A stretch of 64,000 bases of DNA from Thermithiobacillus plumbiphilus (GCF_038070005.1 NZ_JBBPCO010000015.1:1-64000), one strand, 5' to 3'; shown: positions 17,525 through 26,466, counted from the stretch's first letter. Made by a program: numbers and translations. Notes: generated from the letters alone by a model not told the origin.

Positions 17525-17893
17525 TCAGCGATGCCAGCCGCCGTTATAAGCCTGATAAGGGCGATCTTCCCAGCGCCGGTCTTGGTCATGGCGAGCCCGG
17601 GCAATGTTCCGGCTGACCTGTTCATGGCGCGCATTCAGGATATGGCGCTCCCGGCCATCGATGTGGCCGTCCCGGCCGAAATGCCGTTCCGCAGCATGTA
17701 GCCGGGCCATTTCGCCACCAATGTGGCGGCGCTCCTGATGGCTGATCTGGCCACGTTCGATGCCTTCATGAAAACGATGCTCCAGGCTGGTATGACGAGG
17801 TTGGTGACGGAAGTCGTCGTGACCGGCAAAGGCGGGAATGGCACTGCCCAGGGTCAGGGCGGCGAAGGCTGGAATTAGCAAAAGCTTGCGCAT
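17525..17893 (-). CDS. exported His/Arg-rich small protein
   Basis: A 122-residue protein with a signal peptide (1-23, cleavage at AFAGH). The mature part is strongly charged and contains 14 His with many Arg, Glu and Asp, including RHIGGEMARLHAAERHFG and RHILNARHEQVSRNIARARH. No known domain is recognised. The helical repeats of about 20 residues and the His content suggest periplasmic metal buffering or a stress chaperone-like role, but this is inference. A GAGGAG ribosome site precedes the ATG. Confidence 0.7.
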   Translation of the reverse strand: MRKLLLIPAFAALTLGSAIPAFAGHDDFRHQPRHTSLEHRFHEGIERGQISHQERRHIGGEMARLHAAERHFGRDGHIDGRERHILNARHEQVSRNIARARHDQDRRWEDRPYQAYNGGWHR

Positions 17894-17991
17894 AGTCTAT
17901 CTCCTCGGGTTTTGGCGGGTTCATGTCCCGCTGTGAGTACAACGGGTTTTCCGGGTTGCCGTTTACACGGCGGTCCTTTGAGGAATTGACG

Positions 17992-19350
17992 ATGCATATC
18001 CACATTCTCGGCATCTGCGGCACCTTTATGGGCGGCATTGCCGTGCTGGCGCAACAGGCCGGTCACCGGGTCACGGGCTCGGATGTCAATGTCTACCCAC
18101 CCATGAGCACCTATCTCGAAAGCCAGGACATCCAGCTTCTGAGCGGCTATCTCCCGGAAAACCTCTCGCCGAGGCCGGATCTGGTGGTGGTCGGCAATGC
18201 CATCTCGCGCGGCAATCCCGAGCTCGAGGCCGTGCTGAACCAGGGCCTGCCCTATGTCTCAGGCCCGGAGTGGCTGGCGCGGCACTACTTGCAGGACAAA
18301 TGGGTACTGGCGGTTGCCGGCACGCATGGCAAGACCACGACCTCGAGCATGCTGGCCTGGGTGCTGGAGGACGCCGGACTCAATCCCGGCTTTCTGATTG
18401 GCGGTTTGCCGGCCAACTTCGGCGTTTCGGCCCGCAATACCGATACACCCTTCTTCGTGGTCGAGGCCGACGAATACGACACCGCCTTTTTCGACAAGCG
18501 CGCCAAGTTCGTGCATTACCGGCCACGCACCGCCATCCTCAACAATCTCGAATATGACCACGCCGACATCTATCCTGATCTGGCTGCCATCGAGACGCAG
18601 TTTCACCATCTGGTGCGCACCATTCCGGGCCAGGGCCTGATCGTAAGCAATGCCGAGGATGGCAATTTGCAGCGCGTGCTGGTGCGCGGCACCTGGACCC
18701 CGGTGGAGGGCTTTGGAGCGGGCGGCCAGTGGACGGCGGAGCTGATCGCTGCCGACGGCAGCCATTTCCGGGTCATGGAAAACGGCCGCATGGTGGGCGA
18801 GGTGCGCTGGGACATGCTCGGTAGGCACAATGTCCAGAACGCCCTGGCGGTGATCGCGGCGGCTCGCCATGCCGGGGTGCCGGTGGCGGCCAGTCTCGCC
18901 GCACTCGGGCGCTTCAGGAGTGTCAAGCGGCGCATGGAGCTGCGCGGTGAGGTGAATGGGGTGCGGGTGTATGACGACTTTGCCCATCACCCGACTGCCA
19001 TCGAGACCACTCTGGCGGGCCTGCGTGCGCGGGTGGGTTCGGCGCGCATCCTGGCGGTGCTCGAGCCGCGCTCCAACACCATGAAGCTGGGCGTGCACAA
19101 GGCGAGCCTCGGGCCCTCACTGCAGTGTGCGGATCTAGCCTTCGTCTATGGCCCGGCGGAGCTTGGCTGGGATGTGGCCGGTAGTCTGGCGGGGCACGCG
19201 CTGGTTTTTGCTGATCTCGATGCCCTGCAGGACGCGATCCTTGATGAGGCAAGGCCGGGGGACCAGGTGCTGATCATGAGCAATGGCGGCTTTGGCGGCC
19301 TGCACGAGAAATTGCTCGGCGCCCTGCGCGCCCGCGTGGGTGAGGCGTGA
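17992..19350 (+). CDS. mpl: UDP-MurNAc:L-alanyl-gamma-D-glutamyl-meso-DAP ligase
   Basis: A 452-residue murein tripeptide ligase that attaches recovered L-Ala-gamma-D-Glu-meso-DAP tripeptide to UDP-MurNAc in peptidoglycan recycling. It aligns from the first residue with E. coli Mpl (MHIHILGICGTFMGGIA, SDVNVYPPMST). It has the ATP-binding GTHGKTT at 110-116, and EADEYDTAFFDKR, LNNLEYDHADIY, YDDFAHHPTAI and EPRSNTMKLG. The ATG at 17992 has AGGA at 8-nt spacing and matches the family start; the open frame upstream is ignored. It overlaps ubiX by 4 bp. Confidence 0.96.
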   Translation: MHIHILGICGTFMGGIAVLAQQAGHRVTGSDVNVYPPMSTYLESQDIQLLSGYLPENLSPRPDLVVVGNAISRGNPELEAVLNQGLPYVSGPEWLARHYLQDKWVLAVAGTHGKTTTSSMLAWVLEDAGLNPGFLIGGLPANFGVSARNTDTPFFVVEADEYDTAFFDKRAKFVHYRPRTAILNNLEYDHADIYPDLAAIETQFHHLVRTIPGQGLIVSNAEDGNLQRVLVRGTWTPVEGFGAGGQWTAELIAADGSHFRVMENGRMVGEVRWDMLGRHNVQNALAVIAAARHAGVPVAASLAALGRFRSVKRRMELRGEVNGVRVYDDFAHHPTAIETTLAGLRARVGSARILAVLEPRSNTMKLGVHKASLGPSLQCADLAFVYGPAELGWDVAGSLAGHALVFADLDALQDAILDEARPGDQVLIMSNGGFGGLHEKLLGALRARVGEA

Positions 19351-19961
19351 ACGGCAGGCCGATCGCGCTGGCCATCACCGGGGCCTCGGGAGCGCCCTAT
19401 GCCCTGCGCCTGCTGGAACTTTTGATTGCGGTCGGCCGGCCGGTCTTCCTGATGGTTTCGGATGCCGGGCGTATCGTGATGAAGGAAGAGACCGGCCTGG
19501 AGCTGCCCCCGGACCCGGCCGCTACTGCCGGCCTGCTTGGGGAACGTTATGGCGCGGCACCAGGGCAGTTGCAGGTCTTTGCCAAGAATGACTGGTTCGC
19601 GCCGGTGGCCTCGGGCTCCAGCGCCCCGGAGGCCATGGTGATCTGTCCCTGCTCCGGCGGCACGCTCGCGGCGGTGGCGCACGGACTCTGCAATAACCTG
19701 CTGGAACGCGCCGCCGACGTGGTCATCAAGGAACAGCGCAAGCTCGTCATCGTGCCGCGCGAGGCGCCGGTCTCGGTGATCCATCTGGAGAACATGCTCA
19801 AGCTCGCGCGGCTGGGCGCGGTGATCCTGCCCGCCAGTCCGGGGTTCTATTACCGGCCCCAGGGCCTGGATGATCTGGTGGATTTCGTGGTGGCGCGCAT
19901 CCTCGATCAGCTTGGGATCGAGACGGTGGTAAGCCGGCGCTGGGGCTTAAGCACGGGTTAA
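19347..19961 (+). CDS. ubiX: UbiX flavin prenyltransferase
   Basis: A 204-residue enzyme that prenylates FMN with dimethylallyl phosphate to make the prFMN cofactor of the decarboxylase UbiD, for ubiquinone synthesis and aromatic acid decarboxylation. The signature stretches are present: ITGASGAPYALRLLELL, SGSSAPEAMVICPCSGGTLA and KLVIVPREAPVSVIHLENM. It starts with GTG inside the end of mpl (GTGA overlap), showing translational coupling. No ubiD is in the window. Length is normal for the family. Confidence 0.95.
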   Translation: MNGRPIALAITGASGAPYALRLLELLIAVGRPVFLMVSDAGRIVMKEETGLELPPDPAATAGLLGERYGAAPGQLQVFAKNDWFAPVASGSSAPEAMVICPCSGGTLAAVAHGLCNNLLERAADVVIKEQRKLVIVPREAPVSVIHLENMLKLARLGAVILPASPGFYYRPQGLDDLVDFVVARILDQLGIETVVSRRWGLSTG

Positions 19962-20020
19962 GCTGATCTTTCTAAACTCTTCTCATACCACCCATTGTGG
20001 GTGGACTTAAGGAGTGACTT

Positions 20021-20338
20021 ATGAAGATCAGACTCAGTCAGCTGGTTTCCACCCTCAGCGTTGCCGCCGTTCTGGTTGGCAGCAGTGCTGTCGCCCAGGC
20101 CTATGATGGCCAGCAATATGAAAAAACAGCGCAGGTCAAGCTACAGGAAGCTCGCAAGATTGCCCTGAATGCCTACACCGGTAATATTGTTGCTGAAGAA
20201 CTTGAGAAGGAGAAGGGCGGCAGTGGCTTGCGGTATTCCTTTGACATCCGGCGCGGCAAAGTAACCCAGGAGGTAGGGGTAGATGCCGCCACGGGCAAGG
20301 TGCTGGAGAACAAGGCCGAAGGCCCTAATCCGGATTAG
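20021..20338 (+). CDS. exported PepSY-domain protein
   Basis: A 105-residue periplasmic protein with a signal peptide (1-27, AVAQA) and one PepSY domain at about 35-100 (KLQEARKIALNAYTGNIVAEELEKE, RYSFDIRRGKVTQEVGVDAATGKVL). PepSY domains are often peptidase inhibitors or small periplasmic modules tied to two-component systems. The gene has its own AAGGAG ribosome site. A short inverted repeat (CCACCC-N5-GGGTGG, 19988-20004) sits upstream, and the terminator at 20370-20396 shows it is probably monocistronic. Confidence 0.88.
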   Translation: MKIRLSQLVSTLSVAAVLVGSSAVAQAYDGQQYEKTAQVKLQEARKIALNAYTGNIVAEELEKEKGGSGLRYSFDIRRGKVTQEVGVDAATGKVLENKAEGPNPD

Positions 20339-20369
20339 CCCTTTATTGCGATACTTTGCTCCAATCTGG

Positions 20370-20396
20370 CCTGGCGCACTAGCGCCAGGTTTTTTT
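20370..20396 (+). terminator. intrinsic terminator of the PepSY gene
   Basis: An 8-bp perfect stem CCTGGCGC-ACTA-GCGCCAGG (20370-20377 with 20382-20389) is followed by seven T residues. Confidence 0.92.
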
Positions 20397-20408
20397 ACGA
20401 CTGGCGCT

Positions 20409-21029
20409 TTAGATACCGGGTTTGAGTTCGCCGGTCCGGAGTCTTTCCTGAAACAGTGACAGGAATCGCGCCACTGCCTGGCCGCGGTGGCTGACGCGGT
20501 TCTTGATGCCCGGTACCAGTTGCGCTGCACTGCAGCCATACTCCGGCACGAAAAACAGGGGGTCGTAGCCGAAGCCGCCCTCGCCCTGAGGTGAATCCAG
20601 GATGGTGCCGAACCAGCGTCCTTCTGCAAGCAGCGGTTCCTGGTCATTGGCATGACGCACGAAAGCCAGGGTGGCATGAAAGTGCGCCCCGCGCTTTCCG
20701 GCCGGGATGCCCATCAATGCCTGCAGCAATTTCTCGTTGTTGGCGCTGGCCCCCGCCCTGGGTCCGGCATACCTGGCGGAATAGATGCCCGGCGCGCCGT
20801 CGAGTGCGTCCACGCAGAGCCCGGAATCGTCGGCCAGTGCCGGCAGGCCCGCGCGGCGGCTGGCGTGGCGCGCCTTGATCAGGGCGTTTTCCGCGAAGGA
20901 AAGCCCGCTTTCGACCGCTTCGGAAACGCCGAAGTCGCTTTGCGGGCGCAGGCGGATGCCCAGTGGCGCGAGCAGTGGCGCGAGCTCGGCCACCTTGCCG
21001 GCGTTGCCGGTGGCCAGCACCAGTTCCAT
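20409..21029 (-). CDS. rdgB: XTP/dITP pyrophosphatase (RdgB/HAM1 family)
   Basis: A 206-residue nucleotide-sanitising enzyme that hydrolyses dITP, XTP and related purine triphosphates to monophosphates. It begins with the family opening MELVLATGNAGKVAEL. It also has SFAENALIKARHASRR, ADDSGLCVDALDGAPGIYSARYAG and GEGGFGYDPLFFVPEYG. The start directly abuts the stop codon of rph, giving the common rph-rdgB pair. Confidence 0.96.
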   Translation of the reverse strand: MELVLATGNAGKVAELAPLLAPLGIRLRPQSDFGVSEAVESGLSFAENALIKARHASRRAGLPALADDSGLCVDALDGAPGIYSARYAGPRAGASANNEKLLQALMGIPAGKRGAHFHATLAFVRHANDQEPLLAEGRWFGTILDSPQGEGGFGYDPLFFVPEYGCSAAQLVPGIKNRVSHRGQAVARFLSLFQERLRTGELKPGI

Positions 21030-21749
21030 TCAGGTCATGCCCAGCGCGGTGCGCTGCTTGGCAATCAGGGTTTCGATGCCCTGGCGGGCCAGTTCGGTCA
21101 TGGCCAGCAACTCATCATGGCTGAAGGCCTGCCCTTCGGCGGTGCCCTGCACTTCGATGTACTTGCCACTGCCGGTCATGACCACGTTCATGTCCACTTC
21201 CGCCTTGCTGTCCTCGGCATAGTCGAGATCCAGCACCGGCTGGCCGTTGACGATGCCCACCGAGACGGCGGCGAGGAAGTCGCGCAGGGGGGACTGGCGG
21301 ATCAGGCCGCGCTGCTTGAGCACCATCAGGGCATCGGCCATGGCGACGAAGGCGCCGGTGATGCTGGCGGTGCGGGTGCCGCCATCGGCCTGGAGCACAT
21401 CGCAGTCGATCCAGATGGTGCGGTCGCCGAGGGCTTCGAGATTGATGACGGAGCGCAGGGCGCGGCCGATGAGCCGCTGGATCTCGTGAGTGCGCCCACC
21501 CACGCGGCCCTGCGTGGACTCGCGGCTGCAGCGCTCACGCGTTGCGCGTGGCAGCATGCTGTATTCTGCCGTCAGCCAGCCCTGGTTCTTGCCGCGCAGG
21601 AAGGGCGGCACCTTCTCTTCCACGCTGGCGGTGCAAAGTACCTGGGTGTCGCCAAAGGCGATCAGCACGGATCCTTCCGCATGTTTGGTGAAATGGCGGG
21701 TGATCTGGATCTCGCGCAAGGCGTCTAAGGCTCGGCCGCTGGGTCGCAT
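21030..21749 (-). CDS. rph: ribonuclease PH
   Basis: A 239-residue phosphate-dependent 3'-5' exoribonuclease that trims tRNA 3' ends. The conserved blocks are [75 protein letters not shown] and [21 protein letters not shown]. Two in-frame ATGs occur; the one at 21749 is chosen because it matches the family start and lies seven bases from AGGAGA, while the ATG at 21755 is only one base from it. It is first of the rph-rdgB pair. Confidence 0.96.
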   Translation of the reverse strand: MRPSGRALDALREIQITRHFTKHAEGSVLIAFGDTQVLCTASVEEKVPPFLRGKNQGWLTAEYSMLPRATRERCSRESTQGRVGGRTHEIQRLIGRALRSVINLEALGDRTIWIDCDVLQADGGTRTASITGAFVAMADALMVLKQRGLIRQSPLRDFLAAVSVGIVNGQPVLDLDYAEDSKAEVDMNVVMTGSGKYIEVQGTAEGQAFSHDELLAMTELARQGIETLIAKQRTALGMT

Positions 21750-21832
21750 GGGCATTCTCCTGTTTCGGGACAGGCATTCTACGTGTTCGGGCCTGCCTTG
21801 TGAACCGCCAGCGCGCTTGCTGCTTCCAGGTG

Positions 21833-21838
21833 TATAAT
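21833..21838 (+). promoter_or_regulatory. TATAAT -10 element in the rph/kinase gap
   Basis: A consensus TATAAT lies 16 bp before a small ORF. No good -35 at 17-bp spacing is seen, so strength is uncertain. Confidence 0.35.
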
Positions 21839-21874
21839 CGGTGGAGGTTTCGCATGCTTTGGCGTGGAGGTCTC

Positions 21875-21961
21875 ATGGCCCAAAAGTTCCCCGTCCAGAT
21901 CCGCCTTTCGGCGCATCCGGATTTCAGGCATTTCTTTGATTTGCAAGGTTTTCAGCCATAA
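21875..21961 (+). CDS. possible small protein (28 or 35 residues)
   Basis: A small ORF reading MAQKFPVQIRLSAHPDFR and onward, ending at TAA 21961. The ATG at 21875 has GGAGG at 4-nt spacing. An in-frame ATG at 21854 with its own GTGGAGG would add seven residues. It follows a TATAAT element and is the only positioned ORF in the 375-bp gap between rph and the histidine kinase gene. The two good ribosome sites favour translation, but nothing similar is recognised. The rest of the gap (21962-22124) shows no clear feature. Confidence 0.35.
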   Translation: MAQKFPVQIRLSAHPDFRHFFDLQGFQP

Positions 21962-22124
21962 CATGCATGTCAATAGGGCAAAGGTGATCATTACAGCTGT
22001 CGGGCGACCGCTTATAGTGGCCATGTGGAAGAAGCTGTCTTGGGAGGCGGGGTGGATCTGCGACATCAATTCAGGCCATTGCGGTCAGGAAGGCGCTGCA
22101 CCCTGGAAAATCAAGGATGGATAA

Positions 22125-22829
22125 GTGAACAAGCTCATGAGCCGTAAGCGGGCCGAGGCCGATCGGCAAGCGCTATGGGTTTCCCTTGCTGCCGTGCTGC
22201 ATGACATCCGCAATCCGCTTCACAATGCGACCCTGCTGCTGGAGTCACTGGACGGGCAGGGGGGTAATGCGCTTGAGGTTCGGGATCAGGTGCTGGAGCA
22301 ACTGGAGCGTGTTCATGCCCGCATCCGGCGTGTCATGGAACAGTTGCCCGAGTTCGCTGGCGAGGGTGCCGGCACTCCGCCTGTCCGTCTGGCCCAGGTG
22401 CTGAACGAGACCATCGGGCTGATACAGCCCCAGGCCCTGGAAATGGATGTGGCCGTGGGAATGAACTGCCTGGATGATCTGGTGGTAAAGAGCAATCCGG
22501 GTTTCCTGGTTCAGGCACTGGAGCATCTGATGCTCAATTGTCTGGAGATCCTGGCCCGTCAGCCGCAGGACAAGCCCAGACGGCTCTGGCTCAGCGCCAG
22601 TCGGGAGAAAGGGGTGGTCTGGCTTTCGGTACAGGATTCCGGGCCGGGCTTGCCGCCGGAAGTCGCCCGGGCGCCCTTTGAGCCGCTGGTATCGCAAAGC
22701 CCCACTGGCATGGGGCTGGGATTGGCCATTGCCCATGCGCTGACGCGTGCTGGTGGTGGGGAACTGATGCTGCAGAACACATCCGACTCGGGAACTCATT
22801 TTCGTATTCGACTGGAAGGGACATTATGA
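22125..22829 (+). CDS. soluble histidine kinase
   Basis: A 234-residue minimal sensor kinase. It has a HisKA-like dimerisation segment with phospho-acceptor H26 (VLHDIRNPLHNATLL) and a HATPase domain from about 115. That domain carries the N box (MLNCLEIL), G1 box (VQDSGPGLPPE) and G2 box (GMGLGLAIAHAL). There is no membrane helix or recognisable input domain, so it is cytosolic and probably receives signals from a partner, such as the hybrid kinase 0.8 kb downstream. The GTG start has AAGGA upstream. It overlaps the response regulator gene by 4 bp (ATGA). Confidence 0.85.
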   Translation: MNKLMSRKRAEADRQALWVSLAAVLHDIRNPLHNATLLLESLDGQGGNALEVRDQVLEQLERVHARIRRVMEQLPEFAGEGAGTPPVRLAQVLNETIGLIQPQALEMDVAVGMNCLDDLVVKSNPGFLVQALEHLMLNCLEILARQPQDKPRRLWLSASREKGVVWLSVQDSGPGLPPEVARAPFEPLVSQSPTGMGLGLAIAHALTRAGGGELMLQNTSDSGTHFRIRLEGTL

Positions 22830-23419
22830 CAGCGAGACAGGTATTGCTCATCGAGGATGAAGCGGTTGCTGCCCAGACTTTGTCCCAGGCATTGCAGGGA
22901 TATAACATCGAAACCCGCTGGGTGACCAGCGTGGAAGAAGCCCGACAGCATCTCAAGGAAAGGGTGTATGACGCGGTGGTGACCGACATCGTGCTCGGTG
23001 CCGGTCAGCCGGAGGGGCTGGAGATCGTCAAGGAGATCGAGAAGGCGGGCATGATCGCCCCGGTGGTGGTGGTGACCTCATTCGCCGATCTCGACCGGGT
23101 GAAGGTTGCCCTGAATCATGGCGCTTCCTATCTGCTGGAAAAGCCCTTCCGGGCCGCGGAACTCAAGCGCATCCTGGACCGCATCTGGGAAGAGCCGCGC
23201 GGACTGGTGGGGCTGCGCGAACGTGCCCTGGCCCATGAAAGTCTCACGGAAAAGGAACGCGAGGTGGCGCGGCTCCTGCTCAAGGGCCTGTCCACCCAGG
23301 AAATGGCCTCGGTCACCGGCAACAGTGAGAAAACCCTGAAGCAGCACATCAGCAGAATCTATGAAAAATGTGGGGTTTCCAGCCGCGCCGAGTTCTTTCA
23401 CTATATCTTTCCCACTTGA
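22826..23419 (+). CDS. response regulator with LuxR-type HTH output
   Basis: A 197-residue regulator. The receiver domain (1-120) has acidic pocket E10/D11, phospho-acceptor D54 (VVTDIVLG) and K107 region (LLEKPFR). A LuxR/FixJ-type helix-turn-helix follows (about 137-197; LTEKEREVARLLLKGLST, MASVTGNSEKTLKQHISRIY). FixJ-like regulators activate transcription after phosphorylation. The gene is translationally coupled to the histidine kinase upstream, its likely phosphodonor. Targets are unknown. Confidence 0.9.
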   Translation: MTARQVLLIEDEAVAAQTLSQALQGYNIETRWVTSVEEARQHLKERVYDAVVTDIVLGAGQPEGLEIVKEIEKAGMIAPVVVVTSFADLDRVKVALNHGASYLLEKPFRAAELKRILDRIWEEPRGLVGLRERALAHESLTEKEREVARLLLKGLSTQEMASVTGNSEKTLKQHISRIYEKCGVSSRAEFFHYIFPT

Positions 23420-23587
23420 TGCAATTGTCCGTTGCGCTCAGCCTTCGCTCCGGTATGCCGGGTGCGGCCGCCCAGAGCCTGGCTGGCTCACGGGCGGCAC
23501 AAGCTGCCGAATCGGCTGTTTTCATCTGCAAGCCCAGGGCGCAATCCCCAGGCCCGGAAGGCTTCCCTGTCATTTAAAGTTGTGTCT

Positions 23588-25540
23588 ATGACCGAACCCT
23601 TGAAAGTGCTGTACCTGGAGGATAATCCGCTGGATGCGGATCTGGTCCAGTGGACGCTGAGTGCCGACGGTATCGCCAACGAGATCACCCGTGTCGAGAC
23701 GCGCGCGAGTTACGTCGAGGCGATGGAGCGGGGGGGCTACGACATCATTCTGGCCGACTATACCCTGCCGTCCTTCGATGGCATCAGCGCTCTGGCGATC
23801 GCGCGCGAGATGTGGCCGAACGTGCCTTTCATCATCCTCAGCGGCGCCATGGGCGAGGAAGTGGCCATCGAGACGCTGAAGAGCGGAGCGACGGACTACG
23901 TGCTCAAGCAGCGCATGTCGCGCCTGGTGCCCAGCGTGCGCCGCGCCCTGCAGCAGAGCGAGGAAAGGCGGCAGCGCGAGGCGCTGGAGGAACAGCTGCG
24001 CCTGCTGGAAAAATCGGTGGAGCACCTCAATGACATCGTCATGATCACCGAGCTGGCATCCGTCGAGGCCGATGGCCAGCCCCGGGTGGTGTTCGTCAAT
24101 GAGGCCTGTCATCGCCGTACCGGCTATACCCCCGAGGAGCTGGTGGGTGGCCCGCCGCTGAGCTTCGAGGGGCCGGAGACCGATCGGGCGGTGCTGGAGC
24201 GCATGGCGCGTGCCATGAAAAAGCTCAAGCCGGTGCGTGAGGAATTGCTGTGCTATACCAAGGACGGCAAGACTTTCTGGCAGGAACTGGACATGTCGCC
24301 GATGGCCGATGCCGAGGGGCGGGTCACCCACTGGGTGTCCATCGGTCGTGACATCACCGAGCGCAAGAGGGCGGAAGAGACGCGTCTGCAGTTGCAGGAG
24401 CAGCTCTATCATTCGCAGAAGATGGAGAGCATCGGCCTGCTGGCGGGTGGCATTGCGCATGACTTCAACAACTTGCTGACCAGCATCCTGAGCAGTGCCG
24501 AGCTGGGTCGTGAAAGCCTGCCCGAGGGCCATGTGGCCCATGAGGATCTGCAGACCATCATCAAGGCGGCCCTGCGCGCCTCGGGCCTGACCAAGGAACT
24601 GCTGGCCTATGCCGGCAATGGCAAGCGCATGACCGAGGTGATCAACATCAATCACCTGGTCACGGACATGCTGGCCATCCTGCGCTCGCAGATGCCGCGT
24701 TCGATCATCGTGCGCAAGGCCCTGCAATCGCGCATGCCACCGGTCGAGGCCGATCCGGTGCAGATTCAGCAGGTGATCATGAATCTCTGTCTGAATGCCA
24801 GTCAGGCCATGCCCGATGGTGGCATGCTGTCCATTACGACCGACATGGTGACCTTGACGGAAGAAAAGACCCGCAAGTTCCGGAGCTACAATCCGCCGGA
24901 GCCGGGCCTCTATGCCCTGTTCGAGGTCAGCGATACCGGCTCGGGGATGGATGCCAGGACCATCAAGCGCATCTTCGAACCGTTCTATTCGACCAAGAAT
25001 CAGGGACGCGGGCTGGGGCTGGCGGCGGTGCTCGGCATCATCAAGAGCCATCGCGGTGGCATCGAGGTGGAGAGCACGCCTGGCGAGGGCAGTACCTTCA
25101 CTGTCTATCTTCCGGCCTCGGACAAACCCTTCCCCGAAGAGATCAGCCGGCCGACGGAGATGGTGCATGGGCCGCATACGGTGATGTTCGTGGATGACGA
25201 GGAAATTCTGCGTTCGCTTGGCCAGCGCATCCTGGAGCGTCTGGGATACCAGGTGATCCTGGCGGCCGATGGCGTGGAGGCGGTGCGGATATTCGGGGAA
25301 AGGGCCAGCGAGATCGATCTGGTGATCATGGATCTTTCCATGCCGCGCATGGGGGGCGAGGATGCCTACCGGGAAATATCGCGCATCCGTCCGGATGTGA
25401 AGGTGATCCTGTGCAGCGGCTACGATGAATCTACCGCGGTCGGCAAGCTTGGCAGTGACAACTTAGTGGGTCTCATCCAGAAGCCTTTTGAAATGAAAAC
25501 CTTCTCTCAGGCCGTGCATGCGGCCCTGGAACGCCCCTGA
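23588..25540 (+). CDS. hybrid histidine kinase (REC-PAS-HisKA-HATPase-REC)
   Basis: A 650-residue cytosolic hybrid kinase. The N-terminal receiver (about 6-120) has phospho-acceptor D57 in LADYTLPSFDG. A PAS domain (about 140-260; VNEACHRRTGYTPEEL) is followed by HisKA with H291 (GGIAHDFNNLLTS) and a HATPase (about 385-510; NLCLNASQAMPDGG, DTGSGMD, GRGLGLAAV). A C-terminal receiver (about 530-645) has D582 (VIMDLSMPRMGG). The GGIAHDFNN box is typical of NtrB-like phosphorelay kinases. The first receiver at the N-terminus suggests it is a target of another kinase. The ATG at 23588 begins the receiver fold, but its ribosome site is poor. It lies 168 bp after the kinase/regulator pair. Confidence 0.9.
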   Translation: MTEPLKVLYLEDNPLDADLVQWTLSADGIANEITRVETRASYVEAMERGGYDIILADYTLPSFDGISALAIAREMWPNVPFIILSGAMGEEVAIETLKSGATDYVLKQRMSRLVPSVRRALQQSEERRQREALEEQLRLLEKSVEHLNDIVMITELASVEADGQPRVVFVNEACHRRTGYTPEELVGGPPLSFEGPETDRAVLERMARAMKKLKPVREELLCYTKDGKTFWQELDMSPMADAEGRVTHWVSIGRDITERKRAEETRLQLQEQLYHSQKMESIGLLAGGIAHDFNNLLTSILSSAELGRESLPEGHVAHEDLQTIIKAALRASGLTKELLAYAGNGKRMTEVININHLVTDMLAILRSQMPRSIIVRKALQSRMPPVEADPVQIQQVIMNLCLNASQAMPDGGMLSITTDMVTLTEEKTRKFRSYNPPEPGLYALFEVSDTGSGMDARTIKRIFEPFYSTKNQGRGLGLAAVLGIIKSHRGGIEVESTPGEGSTFTVYLPASDKPFPEEISRPTEMVHGPHTVMFVDDEEILRSLGQRILERLGYQVILAADGVEAVRIFGERASEIDLVIMDLSMPRMGGEDAYREISRIRPDVKVILCSGYDESTAVGKLGSDNLVGLIQKPFEMKTFSQAVHAALERP

Positions 25541-25551
25541 GCGGGGCGTTC
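25529..25551 (+). terminator. hairpin overlapping the stop of the hybrid kinase gene
   Basis: A 9-bp perfect stem (25529-25537 with 25543-25551) with the TGA stop codon in its loop. The T-tract is poor, so termination may be partial. Confidence 0.55.
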
Positions 25552-25672
25552 TCACCCCTTGGTCCGATTGTCGGGGACCTCTCCATTCCTTATCGTTGAA
25601 TCATGTCCGGCATTGCTGGCGTCAGTGTCTGGCGTCAGGCTGCCGCGTAGTTCAAACGATCAGGAGTCTTCC

Positions 25673-26263
25673 ATGAATCAGCCCCCTTTCAAGGTTGCGG
25701 GTATCTATCAGGACAGGCCTGCGGCGGAAGCGGCAGTTCGCTATCTGCGCGAGCATGGCATTGCTGAGCGTGAAATCAGCTTGTTGGGCCCCGAGGACAG
25801 TCTCACCCAGCGGGAAGTGGGGGATGGCATGCAATCCCTCTCGCCCCAGGGGGGCGCCGGTGCCGCGCATGGTGGTATCGATGCGAAGCTGGAAGCGAAG
25901 GACAGTGACGAAGTCGGGAGAGAGGTCCTGACGGAACATGTAAAAGGTGCGCTTGTCGGCGGCGCGATCGGCGGCGCAGCCGGTGCTGCCGGTGTGGCGG
26001 CCATGACAGCGGCGGGTGCTACGCTCTTCGTTGCCGCGCCGGTGATTGCCATTGCTGCGATGGCATCCTGGGGTGCGATGGCAGGTGCAGGGGTCGGCAC
26101 GGGCATTGCCATGGGACGCGGACAGATCGAATCCATCATCAAGGATGCCGTCAAGGATGGCCATTACGCGGTTCTGGTGCAAAGCCAGGATCAGGCAGGG
26201 GAAGACCGTGCCAAGGATCTGATGCGGCACACCATGAATCCCGAGCAGGTGCTGACGAGCTGA
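25673..26263 (+). CDS. general stress protein 17M-like protein with glycine-zipper core
   Basis: A 196-residue protein. The N-terminus (VAGIYQDRPAAEAAVRYLREHGIAEREISLLGPED) matches the ferredoxin-like fold of YflT/GsP17M-type stress proteins. A central Gly/Ala-rich hydrophobic stretch (about 92-148) forms glycine-zipper-like membrane helices, and a short repeat of the alpha/beta motif ends the protein (IIKDAVKDGHYAVLVQSQ). Such proteins are induced by general stress, and their molecular role is not known. The ATG at 25673 has CAGGAG upstream. It is the first gene of the long stress-type cluster running to 32336. Confidence 0.75.
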   Translation: MNQPPFKVAGIYQDRPAAEAAVRYLREHGIAEREISLLGPEDSLTQREVGDGMQSLSPQGGAGAAHGGIDAKLEAKDSDEVGREVLTEHVKGALVGGAIGGAAGAAGVAAMTAAGATLFVAAPVIAIAAMASWGAMAGAGVGTGIAMGRGQIESIIKDAVKDGHYAVLVQSQDQAGEDRAKDLMRHTMNPEQVLTS

Positions 26264-26288
26264 GCCGGCAGCAGGTATTCACCCGCCA

Positions 26289-26313
26289 GGGCCGGCCCAT
26301 GCCGGCCCTTTTT
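26289..26313 (+). terminator. intrinsic terminator after the 17M-like gene
   Basis: Perfect 8-bp stem GGGCCGGC-CCAT-GCCGGCCC (26289-26308) followed by TTTTT. Confidence 0.9.
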
Positions 26314-26466
26314 GCGCTCAGGCGAAGGTCCCAGAGCACAAAACGCTTTTCAGATTTCCTTGTCGTATCCAGTGGGCGGCCGTCCTGGTGATCGAAATGG
26401 CCACCTTTCAGGAGGCTGGAATTTTCCTGCGCGACGACACACATACCCTAACAAGAGGAGATCACC

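Noticed and set aside
23570-25177. Open minus-strand frame of 535 codons across the hybrid kinase
   Set aside because: It is a shadow of the kinase gene caused by GC-rich codon bias. The plus strand encodes complete REC, PAS, HisKA and HATPase motifs.
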